A stretch of 64,000 bases of DNA. Source: Aristolochia californica. Taxonomy: Eukaryota; Streptophyta; Magnoliopsida; Piperales; Aristolochiaceae. The stretch is taken from the NCBI GenBank assembly GCA_029961685.1, contig JARWKL010000002.1, forward strand, positions 25,884,908 to 25,948,907, in the 5' to 3' direction. The position numbers were made by a program, and so were the translations under genes. The notes under the pieces were generated by a model that was not told the origin of the DNA, ran no database searches, and saw only the letters and a program-made list of their open reading frames with translations. Positions 1 through 14,900 of this stretch are shown piece by piece (the first letter of the stretch is position 1; every line of letters starts with the position of its first letter).

Positions 1-111
1 TAACATGTTTTAAATGTGGTGGGTATGCATGCCAGAAAGATGTTGAAGAAGCAAATGACCTAATGATCCAAAAATTTCAAGCAATAGAAAAAGTTATATT
101 CTCAAATGAAC

Positions 112-3100
112 GTGTGGTTGGATATTTACAAGAGCCAAAAAAACCCACTTTTGCTTATCCTTTAAAATCAGAGAAACATTTTGGAATTATATCTCTCAGC
201 ATTTGGATGTTCGATTTTTTTGGATGTTCAATTTTTTTTTCATATCAACACTTGACCCACATTTCTCATAAACAAAATAAAAATTTTAGAGTTTAATTAT
301 GAAGAAAAAAGTTGAAAACTATAATAAAAATAAGTGAAGAAAATTATTTCACGAACTAAAATGGAACTTCAAAGTTTTGTTATCCATGTTTGGAAAATTC
401 CACTAGAACAACACTTAAGAGCTTGGTGGAATTTTATAAGAAAGAGATTTCTAATTGATCCTAACATGTTTAAAATGTGGTGGGTCTGCATGCCAGAAAC
501 ATGTTGAAGATGCAAATGACCTAATGATCAAAAAAATTCAAGGAGTAGAAAAAATTAAATTCCCAAGTAAACGTGTAGTTGGATATTTAGCAGAGCCAAA
601 CAACCCACTTTTTGCCGCTCCTTCGAAAACAGAGATACTTTTTTGAATTATCTCTCCCAGCATTTGTGGATTTCCATTTTGCATGTTAATTTTTTTTTTC
701 AAATCCAAAGATTTCCTACTTTTCTCGTAAATAAAATAACAATTTTGGAGTTCCTGTATGCAGAAAAAATTTGAAAACTAAAATAAATATATGTGATGAA
801 AATTATTTCACGCACTAAAAATGAACTCCAAAGATTTCTTATCCATGTTTGGGAAATTCCACTAGTACAACCCCTAATAGCTTGGTGGAATTGTATAAGA
901 AATAGATTTCTAATCTATCCTAACATGTTTTAGATGTGGTGGGTATGCATGCCAGAAACATGTTGAAAATGCAAATCACCTAATGATCCAAAAATTTCAA
1001 GGAGTAGAAAAAATTAAATTCTCAAGTTAACATGTGGTTGGATATTTACCAGTGCCAAACACCCCACTTTTTGCACCTCCTTCAAAATGAGAGATACTTT
1101 TTGGAATTATCTCTCTCAGCGTTTGTGCATTTCTATTTTGGATTATAAATTTTTTTAAATCTAAACTTGTCCCACTTTTCTCGTAATCAAAATGAAAAGT
1201 TTAGAGTTCATGTATGCACCAAAAATTTGAAAACCAAAATAAATGTAAGTGAAGAAAATTGTTTCAGGCACCAAAAATGAACTCAAAAGTTTTGTTATCC
1301 ATGTTTGGGAAATTCCACTAGTACTACCTCTGATAGCTTTGTGGAATTTTATAAAAAAGAGATTTCTAATTCATCCTAACATGTTTTAAGTGTGTTGGGT
1401 ATGCATGCTAGAAACATGTTGAAGATTCAAATGACCTAATGATCCAAAAATTTCAAGGAATAGAAAAAATTATATTCTCAAGTTAACGTGTGGTTGGATA
1501 TTTACCAGAGCCAAAACACCCACTTTTTGCCAATCCTTCAAAATCGGAAATACTTTTTGAAAATATCTCTCTGCATTTGTGCATTTCCATTTTGGATGTT
1601 CAATTTTTTTTTCAAATCCAAACTTGTCCCACTTTTCTTGTAGACAAAATGAAAATTTAAGAGCTCGTGTATGCAGAAAAAATTTGAAAATTATAGTAAA
1701 TGTTAGTGAAGAAAATTATTTCACGCATTAAAAATGAACTCCAAAGTTTTGTTATCCATGTTTGGGAAATTCCACTAGTACAACCCCTTGTAGCTTGGTG
1801 GAATTTTATAAGAAAGAGATTTCTAATTAATCCCAACATGTTTTAAAAGTGGTGGGTATGCATGCCAGAAACATGTTGAAGATTCAAATGACCGAATGAT
1901 CCAAAAATTTCAAGGAGTGGAAAAAATTAAATTCTCAAGTTAACCTGTGGTTGGATATTTACCAGAGCCAAACAACTCACTTTTTGCCTATCCTTCAAAG
2001 TCAGAGATACTTTTTGGTATTATCTCTCTCAGCATTTGTGGATTTCCATTTTGGATGTTCAATTTTTTTTTTGAAATCCAAACTTGTCAACTTTTCTCGT
2101 AAACAAAATGAAAATTTTAGAGCTCATGTATGAAGAAAAAATTTGAAAACTATAATATATGTAAGTGAAGAAAATTATTTCATGCACTAAAAATGAACTC
2201 CAAAGTTTTCTTATCGATGTTTGGGAAATTGCACAAGTACAACCCTTGATAACTTGGTGGAATTTTATAAGAAAGAGATTTTTATTTGATCCTAACATGT
2301 TTTAAATGTGGTGGGTATGCATGTCCGAAACTTGTTGAAGATGCAAATGACCTAATGATCCCAAATTTCAAGGAGTGGAAAAACTTAAATTCTCATGTTA
2401 ACGAGTGGTTGGAAATTTACCAGAGCCAAACAACCCACTTTTTGCCAAGCCTTCAAAATCAGCGATACTTTTTGGAATTATCTCTCTCAGCATTTGTGCA
2501 TTTCCATTTTGGATGTTCAATTTTTGTTTGAAATCCAAACTTGTCCCACTTTTCTCATAAACAAAATTAAAATTTTAGAGCTATTGTATGAAGAAAAAAT
2601 TTGAAAACTATAATAAATGTAAGTGAAGAAAATTATTTCATGCACTAAAAATTAACTCCAAAGTTTTGTAATCCTTGTTTGGCAAATTCCACTAGTACAA
2701 CCCCTGATAACTTGGTGGAATTCTATAAGAAAGAGATTTCTAATTGATCCTATCATGTTCTAAATGTGGTGGGTATGCATGCCATAAACATGTTGAAGAT
2801 GCAAATGACCTAATGATCCAAAAATTTCAAATAGTAGAAAAAATTAAATTCTCAAGTTAATGTGTGGTTGGAATTTTTCTAGAGCCAAAGAACCCACTTT
2901 TTGCCTATCCTTCAAAATCAGAGATACTTTTTGGAATTACCTCTCTCAGCATTTGTCCATCTCCATTTCTGATGTTCAATTTTCTTTTCATATCCAAACT
3001 TGTCCCACTTTTCTCGTAAACAAAAGGAAAATTTTAGACCTCATGTATGAAGAAAAAATTTGAAAACTATAATAAATATAAGTGAAGAAAATTATTTCAT

Positions 3101-3779
3101 GCACTAAAAATGAACTCCAAAGTTTTGTTATCCATGTTTGGGAAATTCCACTAGTACAACCCCTGATACCTTGGTGGAATTTTATAAGAAAGAGATTTCT
3201 AATTGATGCTAACGAGTTTTAAATGTGGTCGGTATGCATGCCCGCAACATGTTGAAGATGCAAATGACCTAATGAACCAAAAATTTCAAGGAGTAGAAAA
3301 AATTAAATTCTCAAGTTAACGTGTAGTCGGATATTTATCAGAGCCAAACAACCCACTTTTTCTCTATCGTTCAAAATCAGAGATACTTTTTGGAATTATC
3401 TCTCTTAGCATTTGCGCCTTTCCATTTTGGATGTTCAATTTTTTTTTCAAATCCAAACTTGTCCCACATTTCTCATAAACAAAATGAAAATTTTAGAGTT
3501 CATGTATGAAGAAGAAATTTAAAAACTATAATAAAACTAAGTGAAGAAAATTATTTCACGCACTAAGATGGAACACCAAAGTTTTGTTATCCAAGTTTGG
3601 AAAATTTCACTAGAACAACCCCTAATAGGTTTGTGGATTTTTATAAGAACGAGATTTCCAATTGATCCTAACATGTTTTAAATGTGGTGGGTATGCTTGC
3701 CAGAAACATGTTGAAGATACAAATGACCTAATGATCCAAAAATTTCAAGGAGTAGAAAAAATTAAATTCTCAAGTTAAT
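112..3779 (+). repeat. Decayed HOR unit A1 (8 monomers)
   Basis: The order is F (112), G (573), H (1032), I (1498), then four less distinctive monomers; the last, at 3321, carries the marker TTAGCATTTGCGCC. H follows G directly here, whereas later units have one or two monomers between them. The monomer from 1498 to 1945 is 447 bp. The 111 bases before 112 are the tail of a monomer cut by the window edge. Confidence 0.7.
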
Positions 3780-6700
3780 GTGTGGTTGGATATTGACAAG
3801 AGCCAAAAAACCCACTTTTTGCCTATCCTTTAAAATCAGAGAAACTTTTAGGAATTATCTCTCTCAGCATTTGTGTATATCCATTTTGGATATTCAATTT
3901 TTTTTTTCATAACAAAACTAGACCCACATTTCCCGTAAACAAAATAAAAATTTTAGAGTTCAATTATGAAGAAAAAATTTGAAACTATAATAAAAATAAG
4001 TGAAGAAAATTATTTCACGGACTAAAATGGAACTCCAAAGCGTCGTTATCCATGTTTTGAAAATTCCACTAGAACAACCCCTAAGAGCTTGGTGGAATCT
4101 TATAAGAAAGAGAATTCTAATTGATCCTAACATGTTTAAAATGTAGTGGGTATGCATGCCAGAAACATGTTGAAAATGCAAATAACCAAATGATCCAAAA
4201 GTTTCAAGGAGTATAAAAAAATAAATTCCCAAGTTAACGTGTGGTTGGATATTTAGCAGAGCCAAACAATCCACTTTTTGCCGCTCCTTCGAAATCTGAG
4301 ATACTTTTTGGAATTATCTCTCCCAGCATTAATGCATTTCCATTTTCGATGTTCAATTTTTTTTTGAAATCCAAAGTTGTCCCATTTTTCTCGTAAACAA
4401 AATGACAATTTTAGAGTTCATGTATGCAGAAAAAATTTGAAAATTAAATTAAATATAAGTGAAGAAAATTGTTTCACGCACTAAAAATGAACTCCAAAGT
4501 TTTGTTATCCATGTTTGGGAAATTCCATTAGTACAACCCCTAATAGCTTGGTGGAATTTTATAAGAAATAGATTTCTAATCTATCCTAACATATTTTAAA
4601 TGTGGTGGCTATGCATGCCAGAAACATGTTGAAGATGCAAATGACCTAATGATCCAAAAATTTCAATGAGTAGAAAAAATTAAATTCTCAAGTTAACGTG
4701 TGGTTGGATATTTACCAGAGCCGAACAACCCACTTTTTGCCTATTCTTCAAAATCAGAGATACTTTTTAGAATATCTCTCTCAGCATTTTAGCATTTCAA
4801 TTTTGGATGTTCATTTTTTTTTTCAAATCCAAACTTGTCCCACTTTTCCCGTAAACAAAATGAAAATTTTAGAGCTCATGTACGAAGAAAAAATTTGAAA
4901 ACTATAATAAATGAATGTGAAGAAAATTAGTTCATGCTCTAAAATAAACTCCTAAGTTTTGTTATCCATGTTTGGGAAATTCCACTAGTACAACCCCTGA
5001 TAACTTGGTGGAATTTTATAAGAAAGAGATTTCTAATTGATCCTATAATGTTTTAAATGTGGTGGGTGTGCATGCTAGAAACATGTTGAAGATGCAAATG
5101 ACCTAATGATCCAAGAATTTGAATGAGTAGAAAAAATTAAATTCTCAAGTTAACATGTGGTTGGATATTTACCAGAGCCAAACAACCCAATTTTTGCCCC
5201 TCCTCCAAAATCAGAGATACTTTTTGGAATTATCTCTCTTTGCATTTGTGCATTTCCATTTTGGATTATAAATTTTTTAAAATCCAAACTTGTCCCTCTT
5301 TTCTCGTAATCAAAATGAAATGTTTAGAGTTCTTGTATGCAGCAAAAATTTGAAAACTATAATAAATGTAAGTGAAGAAAATTATTTCAGGCACAAAGAT
5401 GAACTAAAAAGTTTTGTTATCCATGATAGGGAAATTCCACAACTACAACCTCTGATAGCTTGGTGGAATTTTATAAGAAAGAGATTTCTAATTCATCCTA
5501 ACTTGTTTCAAGTGTGGTGGGTATGCATGCTAGAAACATGTTGAAGATGCAAATGACCTAATAATCCAAAAATTTCAAGGAATAGAAAAAATTAAATTCT
5601 CAAGTTAACGTTACCAGAGCCAAAACACCCACTTTTTGCCTTTCCTTCAAAATCAGAGATACTTTTTTAAAATATCTCTCTCTGCATTTGTGCTTTTCCA
5701 TTTTGGATGTTCAATTTTTTTTTTATATCCAAACTGGTCCCACTTTTCTCATAAACAAAATTAAAATTTTAGAGCTCCTCTATGCAGAAAAAATTTGAAA
5801 GCCATAATAAATGTAAGTGAAGAAAATTATTTCACTCATTAAAAATGAACTCCAAAGTTATGTTATCCATGTTTTGGAAATTCCACTAGTACTACCCATT
5901 GTAGCTTGGTGGAATTTTATAAGAAAGAGATTTCTAATTAATCCTAACATGTTTTAAATGTGGTGGGTATGAATGCCAGAAACATGTTGAAGATGCAAAT
6001 GACCTAATGATCCAAAAATTAAGAGGAGTAGAAAAAATTAAATTCTCAAGTTAACGTATGGTTGGATATTTACCAGAGCCAAACAACCCACTTTTTCCCT
6101 ATCCTTCAAAATCAGAGATACTTTTTAGAATTATCACTCTCAGCATTTGTGCATTTCCATTTTGGATGTTCAATTTTTTTTTTCAAATCCAAATTTGTCC
6201 TACTTTTCTCATAAACGAAATGAAAATTTTAGAGCTCATGTATGACGAAAAAATTTGAAAACAATAATAAATGTAAGTGAAGAAAATTATTTCATGCACT
6301 AAAAATGAACTCCAAAGTTTTGTTATCCATGTTTGGGAAATTGCACTAGTGCAACCACTGATAACTTGGTGGAATTTTATAACAAAGAGATTTCTAATTG
6401 ATCCTAACATGTTTTAAATGTAGTGGGTATGCATGCTCAAAGCATGTTGAAGATGCAAATGACCTAATGATCCAAAATTTTCAAGGAGAAGAAAAAATTA
6501 AATGCTCAAGTTAACGTGTGGTTGGATATTTACTAGAGCCAAGCAACCCACTTTTTGCCTATCCTTCAAAATTAGAGATACTTTTTGGAATTATCTCTCT
6601 CAGCATTTGTGCATTTCCATTATGGATGTTCAATTTTTTTTTGAAATCCAAACTTTTCCCACTTTTCTCATAAACAAAATGAAAATTTTAGAGCTCATAT

Positions 6701-7430
6701 ATCAAGAAAAAATATGAAACCTATAATAAATTTAAGTGAAGAATATTATATCATGCACTAAAAATGAACTCCAAAGTTTTGTTATCCATGTTTGGGAATT
6801 CCACTAGTACAACCCCTGATAACTTGGTGGAAATTTATAAGAAAGAGATTTCTAATTGATCCTGTAATGTTTTAAATGTGGTGGGCATGCATGCCAGAAA
6901 CATGTTGAAGTTGCAAATGACCTAATGATCCAAAAATTTCAAGGAGTAGAAAAAATTAAATTCTCAAGTTAACGTGAGGTCGGATATTTACCAGATCCGA
7001 ACAACCCACTTCTTGCCTATCCTTCAAAATCAGAGATACTTTTTGGAATTATCTCTCTCAGCATTTGTGCATTTCCATTTTGGATTGTAATTTTTTTTAA
7101 AATCCAAACTAGTCCCACTTTACTCATAAACAAAAAGAAAAGTTTAGAGTTCATGTATGCAGCAAAAATTTGAAAACTATAATAAATGTAAGTGAAGAAA
7201 ATTACTTCATGAACAAAAATGAGCTCCAAAGTTTTGTTATCCATGTTTGGGAAATTTCACAAGGTACAACCCCTAATAGCTTGGTGGAATTTTATAAGAA
7301 AGTGATTTCTAATTGCTCCTAACATGTTTTAAATATGGTGGGTATGCATGCCAGAAACATGTTGTACATGCAAATGACCTAATGATCCAAAAATTTCAAG
7401 CAGTAGAAAAAATTATATTCTCAAATTAAC
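3780..7430 (+). repeat. Decayed HOR unit A2 (8 monomers)
   Basis: The order is F (3780), G (4239), one spacer monomer (4698), H (5155), I (5610), two further monomers, then an H-like monomer at 6974 with GGATTGTAAT. Monomer I lost 13 bp of the anchor box just after 5,610 but is still recognised by GAGCCAAAACACCC. Confidence 0.7.
5598..5622 (+). other. 13-bp deletion removing the anchor box
   Basis: CAAGTTAACG runs directly into TTACCAGAGCC at 5,610/5,611. Compared with neighbours, TGTGGTTGGATAT is missing. The flanks are otherwise normal. This is private to this monomer. Confidence 0.8.
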
Positions 7431-8104
7431 GTGTGGTTGGATATTTACAAGAGCCAAAAAACCCACTTTTTGCCTATCCTTTAAAATCAGAGAAACTTTT
7501 TGGAATTATCTCTCTCAGCATTTGTGTATTTCCATTTTGGATGTTCAATTTTATTTCATATCAAAACTTGACCAACATTTCTCGAAAAAAAATAAAAAAT
7601 TTAGAGTTAAATTATGAAGAAAAAATTCGAAAACTATAACAAAAATAAGTGAAGAAAGTTATTTCACGCACTAAAATGGAACTCCAAAGTTTTCTTATCC
7701 ATGTTTGGATAATTCCACTAGAACAACCCCTAAGAGCTTGGTGGAATTTATAAGAAAGAGATTTCTAATTGATCCTATCATGTTTAAAACATGGTGGGTA
7801 CGCATGCCAGAAATATGTTGAAGATGCAAATGACCTAATGATCCAAAAATTTCAAGGTGTAGAAAAAATTAAATTCCCAAGTTAACGTGTGGTTGGATAT
7901 TTAGCATAGCCAAACAACCCACTTTTTGCCGCTCCTTCAAATCAGAGATACTTTTTGGAATTATCTCTCCCAGCATTTGTGCATTGCCATTTTGGATGTT
8001 CAATTTGTTTTTGAAATCCAAAGTTGTCCCACTTTCCTCGTAAACAAAATGGCAATTTTAGAGTTCATGTATGCAGAAAAAATTTGAAAATTAAAATAAA
8101 TATA

Positions 8105-8125
8105 AATGAAGAAAATGAACTGCAA
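8105..8125 (+). other. About 18-bp deletion in a G monomer
   Basis: GAAGAAAA is joined to ATGAACT near 8,115, skipping the TTATTTCACGCACTAAAA segment present elsewhere. A run of A is shared by both sides, which fits slippage or microhomology-mediated loss. Confidence 0.75.
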
Positions 8126-9730
8126 AGTTTTGTTATCCATGTTTGGGAAATTCCACTTGTACAACCCCAAAAAGCTAGGTGGAATTTTATAAGAAATAGA
8201 TTTCTAATCTATCCTAGCATGTTTTAAATGTGGTGGGTATGCATGCCCGAAATATGTTGAAGATGCAAATGACCTAATGATCCAAAAATTTCAATGAGTA
8301 GAAAAAATTAAATTCTCAAGTTAACGTGTGGTTGGATATTTACCAGAGCCAAACAACCCACTTTTTGCCTGTCCTTCAAAATCAAAGATACTTTTTGGAA
8401 TATCGCTCTCAGCATTTGTGCATTTCCATTTTGGATGTTCTATTTTTTTTTCAAATCCAACCTTGTCCCATTTTTCTTGTAAAATAAACAAAAAATTTAG
8501 AGCTTATGTATGTGGAAAAAATTTGAAAAAAATAATAAAAGTAAGTGAAGAAAATTATTTCTTGCACTAAAAATGAATTTAAAAGTTTTGTTATCCATGT
8601 TTTGGAAATTCCACTAGTACAACCCCTGATAACTTGGTGGAATTTTATAAGAAAGAGATTTCTATTTGATCCTAACATCTTTTAAATGTGGTGGGTATGC
8701 ACGCCCGAAACATGTTGAAGATGCAAATGACCTAATGTTCCAAAAATTTCAAGGAGTAGAAAAAATTAAATTCTCAAGTTAACGTGTGGTTGGATGTTTA
8801 CTAGAGCCAAACAACTCACTTTTTGCCCATCCTTGAAAATCAGATATACTTTTTGGATTTATCTCTCTCAGAATTTGTGCATTTCCATTTTGGATGTTCA
8901 ATATTTTTTTCAAATCCAAACTTGTCCCACTTTTCTTGTAAACAAAATGAAAATTTTAGAGCTCATGTATGCAGAAAAAATTTGAAAACTATAATAAATG
9001 TAAGTGAAGAAAATTATTACTTGCACTAAAAATGAACTCCAAAGTTTTGTTATCCATGTTTGGGAAATTCCACTAGTACAACCCCTGATACTTTGGTGGA
9101 ATTTTATAAGAAAGAGATTTCTAATTGATCCTATAATGTTTTAAATGTGGAGGGTGTGCATGCTAGAAACATGTTGAAGATGCAAATGACCTAATGAACC
9201 AAAAATTTCAAGGAGTAGAAAAAATTAAATTCTCAAGTTAACATGTGGTTGGATATTTACCAGAGCCAAACAACCCACATTTTGCCCCTCCTTCAAAATC
9301 AGAGATAGTTTTTGGAATTATCTCTCTCAGCATTTGTGCATTTCCATTTTGGATTATAAATTTTTTTAAATCCAAACTTGTCCCACTTTTCTCGTAATCA
9401 AAATGAAAAGTTTAGAGTTCATGTATGCAACAAAAATTTGAAAACTATAATAAATGTCAGTGAAGAAAATTATTTCAGGCACTAAAAATGAACTCAAAAG
9501 TTTTGTTATCCATGTTTGGGAAATTCCACTAGTGCAACCTTTGATAGCTTGGTGGAATTTTATAAGAAAGAGATTTCTAATTCATCCTAACATGTTTTAA
9601 ATGCGGTGGGTGTGCTTGCTAGAAACATGTTGAAGATGCAAATGACCTAATGATCCAAAAATTTCAAGGAATAGAAAAAATTAAATTCTCAAGTTAACGT
9701 GTAGTTGGATATTTACCAGAGCCAAAACAC

Positions 9731-9750
9731 CCACTTTTTGAAAATCTGAG
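9731..9750 (+). other. About 10-bp deletion beside the C-rich box
   Basis: CCACTTTTTG is followed at 9,740/9,741 by AAAATCTGAG; CCTATCCTTC is missing relative to other monomers. It lies just downstream of the CCCAC box, where other breakpoints also fall. Confidence 0.75.
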
Positions 9751-11980
9751 ATACTTTTTGAAATATCTCTCTCTGCATTTGTGCGTTTCCATTTTGGATG
9801 TTCAATTTTTTTTTCAAATCCAAACTTATCCCACTTTTCTCGTAAACAAAATGAAAATTTTAGAGCTGATGTATGAAGAAAAAATTTGAAAACTATAATA
9901 AATGTAAGTGAAGAAAATTATTTTACGCACTAAAATAAACTCCAAAGTTTTGTTATCCATGTTTGGAAAATTCCACTAGTACATCCCCTTGTAGCTTGGT
10001 GGAATTTTATAAGAAAGAGATTTCTAATTAATCCTAACATGTTTTAAATGTGGTGGGTATGCATGCCAGAAACATGTTGAAGATGCAAATGACCTAATGA
10101 TCCAAAAATTTCAAGAGGTAGAAAAAATTAAATTCTCAAGTTAACGTGTGGTTGGATATTTAGCAAAGCCAAACAACCCACTTTTTGCCTATCCTTCAAA
10201 ACCAGAGATACTTTTTGGAATGATCTCTCTGAGCATTTGTGCATTACCATTTTGGATGTTCAGTTTTGTTTTAAAATCCAAACATGTCCCACTTTTCTCG
10301 TAAACAAAATGAAAATTTTGGAGTTCATGTAGGCTGAAAAAATTTGAAAACTATTATAAATGTAAGTGAATAAAATTATTTCATGCACTAAAAATGAATT
10401 TTAAAATTTTATTATCCATGTTTTGGGAAATTCCACTAGTACAACCCCTAATAGCTTGGGGGAATTTTATAAGAAATAGATTTCTAATCTATCCTAACAT
10501 GTTTTAAATGTGGTGGGTACGCATGCCAGAAACATGTTGAAGATGCAAATGACCTAATGATCCAAAAATTTCAATGAGTAGAAAAGATTAAATTCTCAAG
10601 TTAACGTGTGGTTGGATATTTTCCAGAGCCAAACAACCCACTTTTTGCTTATCCTTCAAAATTAGTGATACTTTTTGGAATATCTCTCTCAGCATTTGTG
10701 CATTTCCATTTTGGATGTTCAATTTTTTTTTCATCTCCAAACATGTCCCATTTTTCTCGTAAGAAAAATGAAAATTTTAGAGCTCATGTATGCACAAAAA
10801 ATTTGAAAACTATAATAAATTTAATTGAAGAAAATTATTTCACGCACTAAAAATGAACTCCAAAGTTTTGTTATCCATGTTTTAGAAATTCCACTAGTAC
10901 AACCCCTAATAGCTTGATGGAATTTTAAAAGAAATAGATTTCTAATCTATCCTAACATGTTTTAAATGTGGTGGGTATGCATGCCAGAAACATGTTGAAG
11001 ATGCAAATGACCTAATGATCCAACAATTTCAAGAGGTAGAAAAAATTAAATTCTCAAGTTAACGTGTGGTTGGATATTTAGCAAAGCCAAACAACCCACT
11101 TTTTGCCTATCCTTCAAAACCAGAGATACTTTTTGGAATGATCTCTCTCAGCATTTGTGCATTTCCATTTTGTATGATCATTTTTTTTTCATATCCAAAC
11201 ATGTCCCACTTTTCTCGTAAACAAAATAAAAATTTTAGAGCTCATGTATGAAGAAAAAATATGAAAACTATAATAAATGTAAGTGAAAAAAATTGTTTCA
11301 TGCACAAAAAATGAACTCCAAAGTTTTGTTATCCATGTTTTGGAAATTCCACTAGTATAACCCCTGATAAGTTGGTGGAAATTTATAAGAAAGAGATTTC
11401 TAATTGATGCTAACATGTTTTAATTGTGGTCGATATGCATGCCCGAAGCATGTTGATGATGCAAATGACCTAATGATCCAAAAATTTCAAGGAGTAGAAA
11501 AAATTAAATTCTCAAGTTAACGTGTGGTTGGATATTTACTAGAGCCAAACAACCCACTTTTTGTCTATCCTTCAAAATCAGAGATACTTTTTGGAATTAT
11601 CTCTCTTAGCATTTGCGCCTTTCCATTTTGGATGTTCAATTTTTTTTTCAAATCCGAAATTGTCCCACATTTCTCGTAAACAAAATGAAAATTTTGGAGT
11701 TCATGTATGAAGAAAAAATTTAAAAACTATAATAAAAGTAAGTGAAGAAAATTATTTCATGCACTAAAATCGAACCCCAAAGTTTTGTTATCCATGTTTG
11801 GAAAATTCCACTAGAACAAACCCTAATAGGTTTGTGCAATTTTATAAGAACGAGATTTCCAATTGATCCTAACATGTTTTAAATGTGGTGGGTATGCTTG
11901 CCAGAAACATGTTGAAGATGCAAATGACCTAATGATCCAAAAATTTCAAGCAGTAGAAAAAAATATATTCTCAAATTAAC

Positions 11981-14900
11981 ATGTGGTTGGATATTTACAA
12001 GAGCCAAAAAACCCACTTTTTGCCTATCCTTTAAAATCCGAGAAATTTTTTGGAATTATCTTTCTCAGCATTTGTGTATTTCCATTTTGGATGTTAAATT
12101 TTTTTTTTCATATCAAAACTTGACCCACATTTCTCTTAAAGAAAACAAAAATTTTAGAGTTCAATTATGAAGAAAAAATTTGAAAACTATAATAAAAATA
12201 AGTGAAGAAAATTATTTCACGTACTAAAATGGAACTCCTAAGTTTTGTTATCCATGTTTGGAAAATTCCACTAGAACAACCCCTAAGAGGTTAGTGGAAT
12301 TTTATAAGAAAGAGATTTCTAATTGACCCTAACTTGTCTAAAATGTGGTGGGTATGCATGCCAGAAACATCTTGAAGATGCAAATGACCTAATGATCCAA
12401 AAATTTCAAGGAGTAGAAAAAAATAAATTCCCAAGTTAACATGTGGTTGGATATTTAGTAGAGCCAAACAACCGACTTTTTGCCACTCCTTGGAAATCAG
12501 AGATACTTTTCGGAATTATCTTTCCCAGCATTTGTGCATTTCCATTTTGGATGTTCAATTTTTTTTTGAAATCCAAAGTTGTCCCACTTTTCTCCTAAAA
12601 ACAACGACAATTTTAGAGTTCATGTATGCGGAAAAAATTTGAAAACTAAAATAAATATAAGTGAAGAAAATTATTTCACGCACTAAAAATGAACTCCAAG
12701 GTTTTGTTATCCATGTTTTGGAAATTCCACTAGTACAACCCCTGATAACTTGGTAGAATTTTATAAGAAAGAGATTTCTAATTGATGCTAACATGTTTTA
12801 AATGTGGTGGGTATGCTTGCCCGAAACATGTTGAAGATGCAAATGACCTAATGATCCAAAAATTTCGAGTAGAAAAAAATAAATTCTCAAGTTAACGTGT
12901 GGTTGGATATTTACAAGAGCCAAACAACCAATTTTTTGCTTATCCTTCAAAATCAGAGATACTTTTTGGAATTATCTCTCTCAGCATTTGTGCATTTCGA
13001 TTTTGGATGTTCAATTTTTTTTTCAAATCCAAACTTGTCCCACTTTTCTCGTAAACAAAATGAAAATTTTAGAGCTCACGTATGAAGAAAAAATTTGAAA
13101 ACTGTAATAAATGTAAGTGAAGAAAATTATTTCATGCACTAAAAATGAACTCCAAAGTTTTGTTATCCATGTTTGGGAAATTCCACTAGTACAACCCCTG
13201 ATAACTTGGTGGAATTTTATAAGAAAGAGATTTCTAATTGATCCTGTCATGTTTTAAATGTGGTGGGTATGCATGCCAGAAACATGTTGAAGATGCAAAT
13301 GACCTAATGATCCAAAAATTTCAACGAGTAGAAAAAATTAAACTCTCAGGTTAACGAGTGGTTGGATATTTACAAGAGCCAAACAACCCACTTTTTGCCT
13401 ATCCTTCAAAATCAGAGATACTTTTTGAAATTATCTCTCTCAGCATTTGTGCATTTCCATTTTGGATGTTCAAATTTTTTTTCAAATCCAAACTTGTCCC
13501 ACTTTTCTTGTAAACAAAATGAAAACTTTAGAGCTCATGTGTGAAGAAAAAATTGAAAACTAAAATAATTGTTAGAGTAGAAAATTATTTCATGCACTAA
13601 AAATGAACTCCAAAGTTTTGTTATCCATGTTTGGAAAATTCCACTAGTACAACCCATGATAACTTGGTGGAATTTTAAAAGAAAGAGATTTCTAATTGAT
13701 CCTATAATGTTTTAAATGTTATGGGTATGCATGCCACAAACATGTTGAAGATGCAAATGACCTAATGATCCAAAAATTTCAAGGAGTAGAATAAATTAAA
13801 TTCTCAAGTTAACATGTGGTTGGATATTTATAAGAGCCAAACAACCCACTTTTTGCCCCTCCTTTGAAATCAGAGATACTTTTTGGAATTATCTCTCTCA
13901 GCATTTGTGCATTTCCATTTTGGATTATAAATTTTTTTAAATCAAACTTGTCCCACTTTTCTCGTAATCAAAATGAAAATTTTTGAGTTCATGTATGCAG
14001 AAAAAATTTGAAAACTATAGTAAATGTAAGTGAAGAAAATTATATCAGGCACTAAAAATGAACTCAAAAGTTTTGTTATCCATGTTTGGGAAATTCCACT
14101 AGTACCACCTCTGATAGCTTGGTGGAATTTTATAAGAAAGAGATTTCTAATTCATCCTAACATGTTATAAGTGCGGTGGGTATGCATGCTAGAAACATGT
14201 TGAAGATGCAAATAACCTAATGAACCAAGAATTTCAAGGAATGGAAAAAATTAAATTCTCAAGTTAACATGTAGTTGGATATTTACCAGAGCCAAAACAC
14301 CCACTCTTTGCCTATCCTTCAAAATCAGAGATATTTTTTGAAACTATCTTTCTCTGCATTTGGGCATTTCCATTTTGGATGTTCAATTTTTTTTTCAAAT
14401 CCAAACTTGTCCCACTTTTCTCGTAAACAAAATGAAAATTTTAGAGCTCATGTATGCAGAAAAAATTTGAAAACTATAATAAATGTAAGTGAAGAAAATT
14501 ATTTCACGCATTAAAAATGAACTCCAAAGTTTTGTTATCCATGTTTGGGAAATTTCACTAGTACAACCCCTTGTAGTTTGGTGGAATTTTATAAGAAAGA
14601 GATTTCTAAATAAACCTAACATGTTTTAAATGTGGTGGGTATGCATGCGAGAAACATGTTGAAGATGCAAATGACCTAATGATCCAAAAATTTCAAGGAG
14701 TAGAAAAAATTAAATTCTCAAGTTAATGTGTGGTTTGATATTTACCAGAGCCAAACAACCCACTTTCTGCCTATCCTTCAAAATCAGAGATACTTTTGGA
14801 ATTATCTCTCTTAGCATTTGTGCATTTCCATTTTGGATATTCAATTTTTTTTTCAAATCCAAACTTGTCCCACTTTTCTTGTAAACAAAATGAAAATTTT

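Larger units (their letters stand above)
7431..11980 (+). repeat. Decayed HOR unit A3 (10 monomers)
   Basis: The order is F (7431), G (7887), two spacers, H (9243), I (9699), then four monomers, the last (11522) with TTAGCATTTGCGCC. The G monomer is short (439 bp) because about 18 bp are missing near 8,115. The I monomer lacks about 10 bp at 9,740. Confidence 0.7.
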
